Assembly: GCF_001612725.1 (NCBI RefSeq)
Contig: NZ_BDAZ01000025.1
Location: 124,001-188,000 of the forward strand
Length of the DNA: 64,000 nt
DNA from: Nocardia anaemiae NBRC 100462
Lineage (GTDB): Bacteria > Actinomycetota > Actinomycetes > Mycobacteriales > Mycobacteriaceae
Direction of reading: 5' to 3'
A program made the position numbers and the translations under genes. Positions within the stretch are counted from its first letter, which is position 1, and each line of letters begins with the position of its first letter. The notes beneath the pieces were generated by a model. That model saw only the letters and a program-made list of their open reading frames with translations, was not told the DNA's origin and made no database searches. This document shows, in pieces, positions 9,188 to 17,138 of the stretch.

Positions 9188-9775
9188 TCAGCTACGGACC
9201 GAGCTGAATTCGTCGAGTAGTGCGGCTCGCGCATCGCCGATATGCGAGCCGAGGTCCCCGCCGGTGCGCAACCAGATCTCGTAGCCCGCGAAGAAACAGG
9301 CCATGCCGACCTTGGCCCAGAGCAGCGGCCGCACATCGGTGCCCGCCGCCACTCGCAATCGGCGCGCAAGGTGTTCGGCGACAAGGGATTCCACCGCATT
9401 GCGTTTGGCCAGCTCGCGGGCCTGCAGGGCCGGGTTGGCCGCGATCAGCGCATCGCGGGCGCGCGCGTCGGCGAGGCGGGCGGCGAAGCGTTCGACCAGG
9501 GGGCCGATGACGGCGGCCATGGTCTGCTCCGGGGATTCGTCGGCCGGGCGGTCGGCCAGCAGCCGGGCCAGTTCCGCGCGATGCTCGTCGTCCTCGGCGA
9601 AGAGCAATTCGTCCTTGCTCGCGTAGTAGCGGTGCAGGGTGCGCGTCCCGACCTCGGCCTCGGCGGCGATATCCGCCACAGTCACGGCGTCGTACCCGCG
9701 CTCGACGAACAACCGCAGCGCGGCATCGGCGATGGCCCGCCGGGTCCGCTCCTTCTTTCGATCCCGCAACGACAT
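9188..9775 (-). CDS. TetR family transcriptional regulator
   Basis: A 195-residue TetR-type repressor. The N-terminal helix-turn-helix is clear: TRRAIADAALRLFVERGYDAVTVADIA, then AEVGTRTLHRYYASKDELL (about residues 11-57). The C-terminal half is the usual all-helical ligand and dimer domain. The start at 9775 (MSLRDRKKER) is chosen because frames extending to 10093 run antisense through the next gene. It is divergent from an SDR oxidoreductase with 43 bases between start codons, a layout typical of a TetR protein that represses itself and its neighbour. Confidence 0.93.
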   Translation of the reverse strand: MSLRDRKKERTRRAIADAALRLFVERGYDAVTVADIAAEAEVGTRTLHRYYASKDELLFAEDDEHRAELARLLADRPADESPEQTMAAVIGPLVERFAARLADARARDALIAANPALQARELAKRNAVESLVAEHLARRLRVAAGTDVRPLLWAKVGMACFFAGYEIWLRTGGDLGSHIGDARAALLDEFSSVRS

Positions 9776-9778
9776 CCG

Positions 9779-9820
9779 AATATTGTCGCACAGCGCGCCA
9801 TGTGGCACACTCTGCCATAT
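9779..9820. promoter_or_regulatory. likely TetR operator between divergent genes
   Basis: The short region between the TetR and SDR start codons carries an imperfect inverted repeat with ATAT at both ends, and two copies of TGT(C/G)GCACA at 9784-9792 and 9801-9809. Overlap with both start regions suits a repressor site. This is inferred from position and symmetry only. Confidence 0.45.
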
Positions 9821-10715
9821 GACAACAAGTGACAGAACTGTCGTGATCACCGGCGGCACCAGCGGACTCGGCCGTGAATGCGCCAGGTCACTTGCCGCCG
9901 ATCCGCGGTGGACGGTCGTCGTGACCGGACGCGACGCCGACCGGGCCCGAGCGGAAGCCGTCGCAATCGGCGCGCAAGCAGTAACGCTCGACCTCGGCGC
10001 CCTGGCCTCCGTCGCCCATTTCGCCGACGAATTCCGCAGAAGCGGACTGCCCCCGTTGCGCGCACTGGTGTGCAATGCCGGACTGCAGTTCACCCGGCGC
10101 AGCTATACCGAGGACGGCGTGGAGGCCACCTTCGGCGTCAACCATCTGGGGCACGTCGCTCTGGTCCAAGCACTGCTCGACGACCTGATCGCGCCCGCGC
10201 GCATCGTCTTCGTCACCTCGGGCACACACGATCCGGATCAGTTCACCGGCATGCCCGATCCGCTGAATACCGATGTTCGCGAACTCGCCTATCCACCCGA
10301 TCCGACCGAATCCGCGCAACGCGACGGCCGTCGCCGCTACAGCACGTCGAAGTTGGCCAATCTGCAGACCACCTACGAACTGGCGCGCCGGTTCGAGACG
10401 CGCGGCATCACGGTGAATGCCTTCGATCCGGGACTGATGCCGGGCACCGGACTCGCCAGGGACGCCGGGGCGGCGGCAAAACTGTTGTGGCGCACGGTCG
10501 CTCGGGGTCTGGTGCTATTGCCCGGTGTGAATACGCCGCGCCGATCGGGTGCGGATCTTGCCTGGCTGGTCACCGATCCGTCGCTCGACAAGGTGACCGG
10601 CCAGCATTTCGTGGGCCGTACCGCGAAACCGTCATCGAAGGCGTCCTATGATCGCGACGCCCAACACGCGCTGTACGCCGACAGTCTCGTCCTCCTCGGC
10701 GAGCTCGCACACTGA
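9819..10715 (+). CDS. SDR family NAD(P)-dependent oxidoreductase
   Basis: A classical short-chain dehydrogenase of 298 residues. The nucleotide-binding TGGTSGLG is at residues 11-18, CNAG at 85-88, a catalytic Ser near 134 and the YSTSK catalytic Tyr/Lys at 174-178. The overall pattern (NHLGH, TSGTHDP, a late insert before the catalytic Tyr) resembles the branch that includes retinol and protochlorophyllide reductase-like proteins. I use the ATG at 9819 because longer frames run through the TetR gene. The divergent TetR gene probably controls it. The substrate is unknown. Confidence 0.9.
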   Translation: MTTSDRTVVITGGTSGLGRECARSLAADPRWTVVVTGRDADRARAEAVAIGAQAVTLDLGALASVAHFADEFRRSGLPPLRALVCNAGLQFTRRSYTEDGVEATFGVNHLGHVALVQALLDDLIAPARIVFVTSGTHDPDQFTGMPDPLNTDVRELAYPPDPTESAQRDGRRRYSTSKLANLQTTYELARRFETRGITVNAFDPGLMPGTGLARDAGAAAKLLWRTVARGLVLLPGVNTPRRSGADLAWLVTDPSLDKVTGQHFVGRTAKPSSKASYDRDAQHALYADSLVLLGELAH

Positions 10716-10723
10716 GTCGGACG

Positions 10724-10757
10724 ACGATGCCGAACCCCCGTAGGCATTCGGCATCGT
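10724..10757. terminator. bidirectional terminator
   Basis: An 11-bp inverted repeat (ACGATGCCGAA and its complement) with a 12-base loop sits between the converging SDR gene and the ribbon-helix-helix/SPFH operon. It can serve both. Confidence 0.75.
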
Positions 10758-10777
10758 TGCGGCAGAGTCTATTCCGG

Positions 10778-10948
10778 CTACTCCTCGAGCGGTTTCGCCT
10801 TCGGCCCGCGCCCCGCCTGTTTCAACGCGAGGCGCAGTGCGTACTCGATCTGGGCATTGATACTGCGCAGGTCGTCGGCGGCCCATTGGGCAATGGCCTC
10901 GTGTATCGCCGGGTCCAGGCGTAGCAGGATCTTCTTGCGCTCGGCCAT
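10778..10948 (-). CDS. small ribbon-helix-helix (Arc-like) DNA-binding protein
   Basis: A 56-residue protein starting MAERKKILLRLDP and ending AKPLEE. The opening strand KKILLRLDPAIHEAIAQWA and the helix LRSINAQIEYALRLALKQAG are the ribbon-helix-helix pattern of Arc/CopG-type repressors and antitoxins. It begins 8 bases after the stop of the SPFH gene on the same strand, so the two are co-transcribed. Actinobacterial genomes often pair an SPFH protein with an Arc-type protein in this way. It could autoregulate the operon; no toxin gene is next to it. Confidence 0.85.
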   Translation of the reverse strand: MAERKKILLRLDPAIHEAIAQWAADDLRSINAQIEYALRLALKQAGRGPKAKPLEE

Positions 10949-10956
10949 GAGGCGAC

Positions 10957-11841
10957 TCAGGAGTAGAGCGAGCCGGTATTGACGACGGGTTGGGTGGCAC
11001 GGTCACCGCAGAGCACGACCAGCAGGTTGGAGACCATGGCGGCCTTGCGTTCCTCGTCGAGTTCGACGACGCCCTGCTCGGCCAGCCGGTCCAGCGCGAG
11101 CCCGACCATACCGACCGCGCCCTCGACAATGCGGGTGCGCGCGGCGACTACCTGGGCCGCCTGCTGCCGCACGAGCATGGCCTGGGCGATCTCGGGCGCG
11201 TAGGCGAGGTGGGTGATCCTGGCCTCGATGACCTCGATGCCAGCCAGTTCGGTGCGGTCGCGCAGTTCGACGGTCAGCTCCTCGGCCACCTCGGCGCCGT
11301 CGCGCAGACTGGTGGCGTTCTGGTCGTGCGCGTCATATGGGTGGGTCGTGGCCAGGTGTCGCACGGCCGCCTCGGATTGGGTCGCCACGTACTCCTCGTA
11401 ATCGTCGACCGAGAATGCGGCCTTGAAACTGTCGACCACTCGATAGACCACGACGGCGGCGATCTCCACCGGATTGCCGTCGGCATCGTTGACCTTGAGC
11501 TTCTGGGTCTCGAAGTTGCGCACCTTCAGCGAGATGCCGCGGCGGTCGGTGAGCGGCACGACGGAGTAGAAGCCGGGTTCACTCAGCGAGCCGATGTACC
11601 GGCCGAAGAACTGAACGACCTTGGCCTCGTTGGGATTCACCACGGTCAGCCCGGTGGCCAGCAGCAGCAGCACGACCACGAGCACGGTCGCGATGATCGC
11701 GCCGACCAGGGCGGGCACATTGTCGTTGTGCGCGGCCACCGCGTATCCGGCGATGGCGCCGCCACCGATCAGGAGCGTGAGGACGAACCACGAACCCAAC
11801 ACGAGAAAGCCGTTGACGTGGAAGGCCGACCGAAGCTTCAT
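10957..11841 (-). CDS. membrane SPFH/Band 7 (stomatin-like) protein
   Basis: The 294-residue protein starts with two membrane helices (about residues 10-35 and 42-65). A full SPFH domain follows, from NPNEAKVVQFFGRYIGSLSEPGFYSVVP to RITHLAYAPEIAQAMLVRQQA. The pattern is that of eukaryotic stomatin-like and bacterial HflK/C-type scaffolds. Little coiled coil follows the SPFH domain, unlike the protein at 4902-6335. The ribbon-helix-helix gene follows at once and shares its transcript. Function is inferred as membrane scaffolding. Confidence 0.9.
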   Translation of the reverse strand: MKLRSAFHVNGFLVLGSWFVLTLLIGGGAIAGYAVAAHNDNVPALVGAIIATVLVVVLLLLATGLTVVNPNEAKVVQFFGRYIGSLSEPGFYSVVPLTDRRGISLKVRNFETQKLKVNDADGNPVEIAAVVVYRVVDSFKAAFSVDDYEEYVATQSEAAVRHLATTHPYDAHDQNATSLRDGAEVAEELTVELRDRTELAGIEVIEARITHLAYAPEIAQAMLVRQQAAQVVAARTRIVEGAVGMVGLALDRLAEQGVVELDEERKAAMVSNLLVVLCGDRATQPVVNTGSLYS

Positions 11842-11887
11842 GACATCCTCCGAGTATCAAAGTGATATCACGAAGATAGCACCAGAT

Positions 11888-11914
11888 CGCCCCGGGCAAC
11901 AGGTGCCCGGGGCG
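11888..11914 (-). terminator. terminator after FAD-linked oxidase gene
   Basis: An 11-bp perfect GC-rich inverted repeat (CGCCCCGGGCA and complement) with a 5-base loop lies 10 bases past the stop codon of the FAD-linked oxidase and just upstream of the SPFH operon. Confidence 0.85.
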
Positions 11915-11924
11915 GTCGCGACGG

Positions 11925-13289
11925 TTAGTTCGCGGGTGTGATGTTGCGGTTGAAGCGGAACATATTGCGCGGGTCGTACTTCGCCTTCAGCGCGGCCAGC
12001 CGGGCGTAGGTGTCCGGTGCATAGCCGCCTCGGGTCTGTGCCTCGTCGGCGGCCGCACCCGCGCCGTACAGGAAGTTCAGACTGTGGCCAACGGTCCACG
12101 GCGCGAGCGCCGCGCGGACCACCGCATGATCCTCGGGCGCGGCGTCACCCGCATCGGGTCCGGGCATGGTGATGACGCGAACGATGTACTCGGCCTCCCG
12201 GTTGTCCACGGAAATACCCGCTGGACCACGCCTGCCCAACGCACCGCCGAGGTGCCGAATATCGACCACGGCCTGGATCGGCGACTCGGGTTCGGTGGCC
12301 TCGAGCAAGGCCGACAACGTTTCTCCGGTGAGCTCACCGAGCAGTGCATTGGTGGCGGCGTAGGCATGCGGGTGGTCGGGATCGCTGTGGATGGTGTGCG
12401 ATTCGGTGTACGGCATGACCCGCAGGTCATCCTTCAGACGGTCCCCGACCGCGCGCAACGGCGCGACCAGACGCTCCCCCTCCTCGGCGGATCCGTTGTA
12501 GGCGATTCGAATCGATGCGACATAGCGACCGCGCAGTGGTTCCGGAATCTGCGGAATGGGCGGGAAGGTCATGACGGCGACCGTCGAGGTCAGCTCGTCG
12601 GGCAGCGTTGCGGTCCAATCCTTCCAGGCTTGCAGGGCCAGCTCGACCAGTGGTGTATCGAAGACCAACTGGCCGCCGTAGACGGCGGCGACCGGAACCA
12701 ACTCCAGTTCCAGCGCGGTCACCACGCCGAAGTTGCCACCGCTGCCGAGCACCGCGCCGAAGAGCTCGTCGCCCGGGGTCAGCGTGCGGACCCGACCGTC
12801 CGCCGTGACGATCTCGATGACGCGCACATGTTCGGCGGCGTAGCCGAATTGCCGTGCCAGCAGGCCCAATCCGCCGCCGAGGCTGTAGCCGACCACCCCG
12901 ACCGACGGCGAGGATCCGTTCAACGGCGCCAGTCCGTACGGTGCGGCGGCCTCGACCAGCGCGCCCGCCCGCACACCGGCGCCGACGCGGGCGGTGCGCG
13001 TCTGCGGGTCGATTCGGATATCGGTCATCCGGCGGGTGCTGATCAGCACACCGCCGTCGGCCGCGACCGACAGTCCGTGCCCGGTGGCCTGGACAGCGAC
13101 CGGAAGTCCCTGACGCGCCGCGTATTCCACCGCACTGCGCACATCCTCGGCGTGCACCGCGCCGACGACCAGTGCGGGGCGGTGGTGGTATGCGGCCTGA
13201 AAGCCTGCGATCTCTTCGCCGTATCCGGTATCGCCGGGGCGGAAGACCGGGCCGGTGAAGGTGTCGATGATCTCTGCGATGTTTCCCAT
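11925..13289 (-). CDS. FAD-linked oxidoreductase (berberine-bridge type)
   Basis: A 454-residue oxidase of the PCMH/FAD_binding_4 family with a berberine-bridge (BBE) C-terminus. The N-terminal FAD domain shows RPALVVGAVHAEDV, VQATGHGLS with a candidate flavin-attaching His at 71, and the Gly-rich VGVVGYSLGGGLGLLAR loop. The BBE end is YDPRNMFRFNRNITP at the C-terminus. No second flavin-linking Cys is obvious. Relatives oxidise sugars, alkaloids or polyketides with O2. It is divergent from a LysR regulator with 71 bases between start codons, so it is probably that regulator's target. Confidence 0.9.
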   Translation of the reverse strand: MGNIAEIIDTFTGPVFRPGDTGYGEEIAGFQAAYHHRPALVVGAVHAEDVRSAVEYAARQGLPVAVQATGHGLSVAADGGVLISTRRMTDIRIDPQTRTARVGAGVRAGALVEAAAPYGLAPLNGSSPSVGVVGYSLGGGLGLLARQFGYAAEHVRVIEIVTADGRVRTLTPGDELFGAVLGSGGNFGVVTALELELVPVAAVYGGQLVFDTPLVELALQAWKDWTATLPDELTSTVAVMTFPPIPQIPEPLRGRYVASIRIAYNGSAEEGERLVAPLRAVGDRLKDDLRVMPYTESHTIHSDPDHPHAYAATNALLGELTGETLSALLEATEPESPIQAVVDIRHLGGALGRRGPAGISVDNREAEYIVRVITMPGPDAGDAAPEDHAVVRAALAPWTVGHSLNFLYGAGAAADEAQTRGGYAPDTYARLAALKAKYDPRNMFRFNRNITPAN

Positions 13290-13329
13290 GCCTTCGACAA
13301 TGCCGCGCGCCGAGCCAGAAGGATAACAG

Positions 13330-13349
13330 ATAGTTCTGCTCGCTACTAT
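13330..13349. promoter_or_regulatory. candidate LysR-type binding site
   Basis: ATAGT-N10-ACTAT fits the T-N11-A inverted-repeat rule for LysR regulators. It lies in the 71-bp gap between the FAD oxidase and LysR starts. A wider ATAAC/GTTAT pair at 13323-13327 and 13358-13362 surrounds it. Confidence 0.55.
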
Positions 13350-13360
13350 AATCGACAGTT

Positions 13361-14254
13361 ATGGAACTGCGTCAGCTCCGCTACTTCGTCACCGTGGTCG
13401 AGGAAGCCAACTTCACCCGCGCCGCGGCCCGATTGCATCTGGCCCAACCCGGACTCAGCGCACAGATTCGCCAGCTCGAACACGAACTGGGACAACCACT
13501 GCTGGATCGCGGCGGCCGCTCGGTGAGCTTGACCGAGGTCGGCGCGGCGGTGCTACCGCATGCGAGGGCCGCGCTGGCGGCGACCGAGCGGATCACCGCG
13601 ACGGTGGACGAATTCACCGGACTGCTGCGCGGACACGTCCGCCTCGGTTGCATATCCGGCGCGGGCGACGAGGAATTCGACATCTCCTCGGTGCTCGCGG
13701 ATTTCCACGACGACCACCCACAGGTCGGCATCAGCCTGACCGAGGACACCTCCGAGCGGATGCTCGCGGCGGTGCGCAGCGGTGCGCTGGATATCGCCCT
13801 GGTCGGGTTGACCGGCGCGGAGATCGGCGCCGAGATCGGCATCGACGTCGTACTCGATACGCCGGTGGTCGCAGCGGTCGCGCCGGGCGCGAAGAAGCGT
13901 GCCTCGATCACGCTCGAGCAGTTGCGCGGGCAACCGCTGATCTGTCTACCGCGCGGCACCGGCATCCGCGGCGTCTTCGATCGCGCCTGTGCCGCAGCGG
14001 GATTCGAACCCGATATCGCATTCGAGGCCGCCGCCCCACCGCTCTTGCTCCGGCTCGCCGCCCGCGGCCTCGGCATCGCGGTGGTGCCCGCGCTGACGAC
14101 CGAGGAGGCCGCGGCATTCGGTGTGCGGGTGCTGCCGATCACCGAACCGGAGCTGCGCGGACAACTCGCGCTGGCGTGGCGGCGCGACCGTCCCGGCAGT
14201 CCGGCGGCGAAAGTCCTACTGGGACAACTCCGTATCGGCTTGGGCGGGCGCTGA
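13361..14254 (+). CDS. LysR family transcriptional regulator
   Basis: A standard-length (297 residues) LysR protein. The winged helix occupies residues 1-60: MELRQLRYFVTVVEEANFTRAA, then RLHLAQPGLSAQIRQLEHELG. The rest is a periplasmic-binding-protein-like effector domain. It is divergent from the FAD oxidase gene and probably regulates it and itself. Its stop lies two bases from the stop of the converging ABC transporter ATPase gene. The effector is unknown. Confidence 0.95.
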   Translation: MELRQLRYFVTVVEEANFTRAAARLHLAQPGLSAQIRQLEHELGQPLLDRGGRSVSLTEVGAAVLPHARAALAATERITATVDEFTGLLRGHVRLGCISGAGDEEFDISSVLADFHDDHPQVGISLTEDTSERMLAAVRSGALDIALVGLTGAEIGAEIGIDVVLDTPVVAAVAPGAKKRASITLEQLRGQPLICLPRGTGIRGVFDRACAAAGFEPDIAFEAAAPPLLLRLAARGLGIAVVPALTTEEAAAFGVRVLPITEPELRGQLALAWRRDRPGSPAAKVLLGQLRIGLGGR

Positions 14255-14256
14255 AT

Positions 14257-15054
14257 TCAGAGCAGTCGCGACAGGAATGCCTTGGTGCGTTCGTGTTTCG
14301 GGTCGGCGAGCATTTCGCGCGGATTACCCGCCTCCACGACCACACCGCCGTCCATGAACACCAATTGGTCGGCAACCTCACGGGCGAAACCCATTTCGTG
14401 GGTCACGACCACCATCGTCATGCCGTCGGCGGCGAGTTCGCGCATGACCCCGAGCACCTCGCCGACCAACTCCGGATCCAGCGCCGAGGTCGGCTCGTCG
14501 AAGAGCATCAGCTTGGGATCCATGGCCAGCGCGCGAGCAATGGCGACGCGCTGCTGCTGACCGCCGGAGAGCTGGGCCGGATAGGCATTCGCCTTGTCCC
14601 CCATACCGACTCGGTCCAGCAGTTCATGCGCACGCGCCGTCGCGTCCGCCTTGCGGATGCCCTTCACCTGAATGGGCGCCTCGACAATGTTCTCCAGCGC
14701 GGTCCGATGCGGGAACAGGTTGAAATGCTGGAACACCATGCCGATATCGCGGCGCTGCTTGGCCGCATCGCGCGGGTGCAATTCGTAGAGTTTGCCGCCC
14801 TTTTCGCGATAGCCGATGAGATCGCCGTCGACGTAGAGTCGACCCGCATTCACCTGCTCGAGGTGGTTGATACAGCGCAGGAAGGTCGATTTACCCGACC
14901 CGGAAGGCCCGATCAGGCACAGCACATCGCCACGGCCCACCTCGAGCGAAATGCCCTTGAGCACTTGCAGCGCACCGAAGTTCTTGCACACCCGATCCGC
15001 GCGGATCATCGGCTGTGCGTCGGTCGGCTCCACCTTGTCTGTCGTAGCGCTCAT
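14257..15054 (-). CDS. polar amino acid ABC transporter, ATP-binding protein
   Basis: ATPase of a glutamine/glutamate/histidine-type importer. Walker A is GPSGSGKST (residues 49-57), the Q-loop lies in GMVFQHFNLFPH, the signature is LSGGQQQRVAIARAL, Walker B is LMLFDEPTSALD and the H-loop is THEM. The ERTKAFLSRLL end is typical of the GlnQ/HisP group. I start at the ATG at 15054 (MSATTDK), which overlaps the permease stop by 4 bases; a longer frame has no homology. This is the last gene of a binding protein, permease, ATPase operon. Confidence 0.96.
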   Translation of the reverse strand: MSATTDKVEPTDAQPMIRADRVCKNFGALQVLKGISLEVGRGDVLCLIGPSGSGKSTFLRCINHLEQVNAGRLYVDGDLIGYREKGGKLYELHPRDAAKQRRDIGMVFQHFNLFPHRTALENIVEAPIQVKGIRKADATARAHELLDRVGMGDKANAYPAQLSGGQQQRVAIARALAMDPKLMLFDEPTSALDPELVGEVLGVMRELAADGMTMVVVTHEMGFAREVADQLVFMDGGVVVEAGNPREMLADPKHERTKAFLSRLL

Positions 15055-16013
15055 TTCGCCTTCACAATCGTCTGAGCGTCGGCCAATTCCTGCAGCTGCT
15101 TGGCGGTCAGCTGCCGTGAGGCGCCGCGCGAGTAGTAGCGCTCCAGGTAATACTGACCGATCATCAGCACGCTGGTGACCGCGAGATACCAAGTGGCAGT
15201 GACCAATAGCAATGGAATCGGCTGGAAGTTCACGCCGTAGATATCGCGGGCCCGCCCGTACAGGTCGGTGCTCAACGGGATCGCGGTGACCAGCGCGGTG
15301 GTTTTCAGCATGCCGATGAGTTCATTGCCGGTCGGCGGGATGATCACCCGCATGGCCTGCGGCAGCACGGTCCTGCGCATGGTCTGCGACCACGACATGC
15401 CGAGCGCGGTCGAGGCCTCGCGCTGCCCCTCGCCGACGGAATTGATTCCGGCACGCACGATCTCGGCCATATACGCGGCCTCGTTCAGGGCGAGGCCGAT
15501 CACCGCGAAGGCGAAGGCAGCCTGCAAACCCTGCACGTCGATCCGCACGAACTCGGGCCCGAACGGCACACCGAGCTGGATCGACTTGTACAGCGACGGG
15601 AACAGACCCCAGAAGACCAACTGCACGAAAACCGGTGTGCCACGAAAGACCCAGAGATACACCCAGGCCACCGCGCGCAATACCGGATTCGGCGATAGGC
15701 GCATCACCGCGAGTAAAGCGCCGAGCACGATGGCGATCGCCATCGCGAGCACGGTCAGCTCGAGGGTGACCACCGCGCCGGAGGCGATCCGGCTGTCGAA
15801 CAAGTACTTTCGATAGGTGCCCCATCCGTACGCGGGATTGGTGGCCGCGCCGTAGATGAAGAGCCCGAGCAGGGCCAGGATGATCGCCGCGGCGATCCAG
15901 CGGCCGGGCCTGCGTAGTGGAACGGCCTTGATCGGCTCCGGTTCTGCCGCGTCGATCGGCCCGCCGGGCCCGGTGTTGTCGCCGGGCACCGACGTGGTTT
16001 CGGATGACGACAT
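15051..16013 (-). CDS. polar amino acid ABC transporter, permease
   Basis: A 320-residue HisM/GlnP-type permease. The first 40 residues are cytoplasmic, followed by about five or six membrane helices. The EAA loop, which docks the ATPase, reads EGQREASTALGMSWSQTMRRTVLPQAMRVIIPP. VVTLELTVLAMAIAIVLG is the characteristic first conserved helix. Only one permease gene is present, so the channel is probably a homodimer. It starts 3 bases after the binding-protein gene and overlaps the ATPase gene. Confidence 0.95.
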   Translation of the reverse strand: MSSSETTSVPGDNTGPGGPIDAAEPEPIKAVPLRRPGRWIAAAIILALLGLFIYGAATNPAYGWGTYRKYLFDSRIASGAVVTLELTVLAMAIAIVLGALLAVMRLSPNPVLRAVAWVYLWVFRGTPVFVQLVFWGLFPSLYKSIQLGVPFGPEFVRIDVQGLQAAFAFAVIGLALNEAAYMAEIVRAGINSVGEGQREASTALGMSWSQTMRRTVLPQAMRVIIPPTGNELIGMLKTTALVTAIPLSTDLYGRARDIYGVNFQPIPLLLVTATWYLAVTSVLMIGQYYLERYYSRGASRQLTAKQLQELADAQTIVKAK

Positions 16014-16016
16014 CGA

Positions 16017-16934
16017 TCAGCTCGCGGCGCCGTTGATGACCGACTTGGTGATCGCGCCTTCCTGCACACCCCAGTTCTTGGTGATCTCCAGATACTTGCC
16101 GTTGTCGATCAGGTGCTGGACGGCGGCCTGCAGCGCCTTGCCGAGCGCCGAACCCTTGGGAATGGCCCAGCCGTAGGGTGCGGAGTCGAAGACCTTGCCC
16201 GCCGCCTCGATCTTGCCGTCGCTCTTCTTGATCGCGTACGCGGTCACCGGCGAATCCGCCGACATCGCATCGACCTGGCCGAGCACCAGCGCGTTGGTCG
16301 CGGCGCTCTGCTCGTCGAACGGCTTCTTATCGATGGCGGGCTTGCCCTCCGCCTCGCACTTCTTGCTGCGCGCCGGAATCTCGTCGGTGTCCTGAACCGT
16401 GGTGGCCTGCACCGCGACCCGCTTACCGCAGGCGTTGTCCGGGTCGATCGGCTTACCCGTCTGCTGCGCCCACTGGCTGCCCGCGTTGAAGTAGGTGGTG
16501 AAGTCGACGCTCTGTTCGCGTTCCTTCGAGTCGGTGATGGAGGACATGCCGACGTCGTAGGTGCCCGCCTGGATCGCGGGAATGATCTTCTCGAAGGAGG
16601 ATTCGACGTATTCGGCCTTCAGGCCGAGGGTCGTGGCGACCGCGTCCATCAGGTCGACATCGAAACCGACGATCTTGCCGCTCGGATCCTTGTACTCATT
16701 GGGCTGATAGGGGACATTGACTCCGACGACGAGCTTCCCCGACTGCTTGATCTTGTCCGGGAGCAGCGCGGCGGCCGTATCGAATTTGTCGATCCCCTGT
16801 ACCTTCGCCACCGCGGGCGAATCGTCCTCGGAGTTGCTACAGCCCGTCAACACCAGTGCACCACCGGCGAGTACGCACATCACTTGCAGGGCGCGCCTGC
16901 CAAGAACCGATCGAACAGACACAGCAGCCCTCCA
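16017..16934 (-). CDS. amino acid ABC transporter substrate-binding lipoprotein
   Basis: A family 3 solute-binding protein. The signal peptide ends in the lipobox LTGC, so the mature protein is tethered by lipid at that Cys. KLVVGVNVPYQPNEYKDP and KIVGFDVDLMDAVA are the typical N-terminal strands, and SSITDSKEREQSVDFTTYF is the hinge region. The start is either 16934 (MWRAAVSVRS) or 16967; the shorter is a better lipoprotein signal. It delivers a polar amino acid to the permease encoded directly downstream. The exact ligand is not evident. Confidence 0.93.
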   Translation of the reverse strand, partial: WRAAVSVRSVLGRRALQVMCVLAGGALVLTGCSNSEDDSPAVAKVQGIDKFDTAAALLPDKIKQSGKLVVGVNVPYQPNEYKDPSGKIVGFDVDLMDAVATTLGLKAEYVESSFEKIIPAIQAGTYDVGMSSITDSKEREQSVDFTTYFNAGSQWAQQTGKPIDPDNACGKRVAVQATTVQDTDEIPARSKKCEAEGKPAIDKKPFDEQSAATNALVLGQVDAMSADSPVTAYAIKKSDGKIEAAGKVFDSAPYGWAIPKGSALGKALQAAVQHLIDNGKYLEITKNWGVQEGAITKSVINGAAS

Positions 16935-17011
16935 CATTTCGGATTCGAGAAACCCGGGTGTCACCACCCGTTTGGCAATCTAAGCGATCGTGGCGTTTCG
17001 TGCTGGACAGT

Positions 17012-17040
17012 AACGGAAGATTATCCGTTCCGTGCGGAAC
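17012..17040. promoter_or_regulatory. paired palindromes upstream of the amino acid ABC operon
   Basis: AACGGA-N6-TCCGTT at 17012-17029 is followed at once by GTTCCG-TG-CGGAAC at 17027-17040. The repeated CGGAA/TTCCG half-sites, 78 bases or more upstream of the binding-protein start, suggest a regulator site. The regulator is unknown. Confidence 0.4.
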
Positions 17041-17138
17041 ACTCCGAGCACAGCAAACACTCAGGCACCGGCGGTGGACCCTACCGGACGGTCCGATGTT
17101 CGAATGAATCGGGTTCCTGGTCGCCGCGCCGGTCCGGG

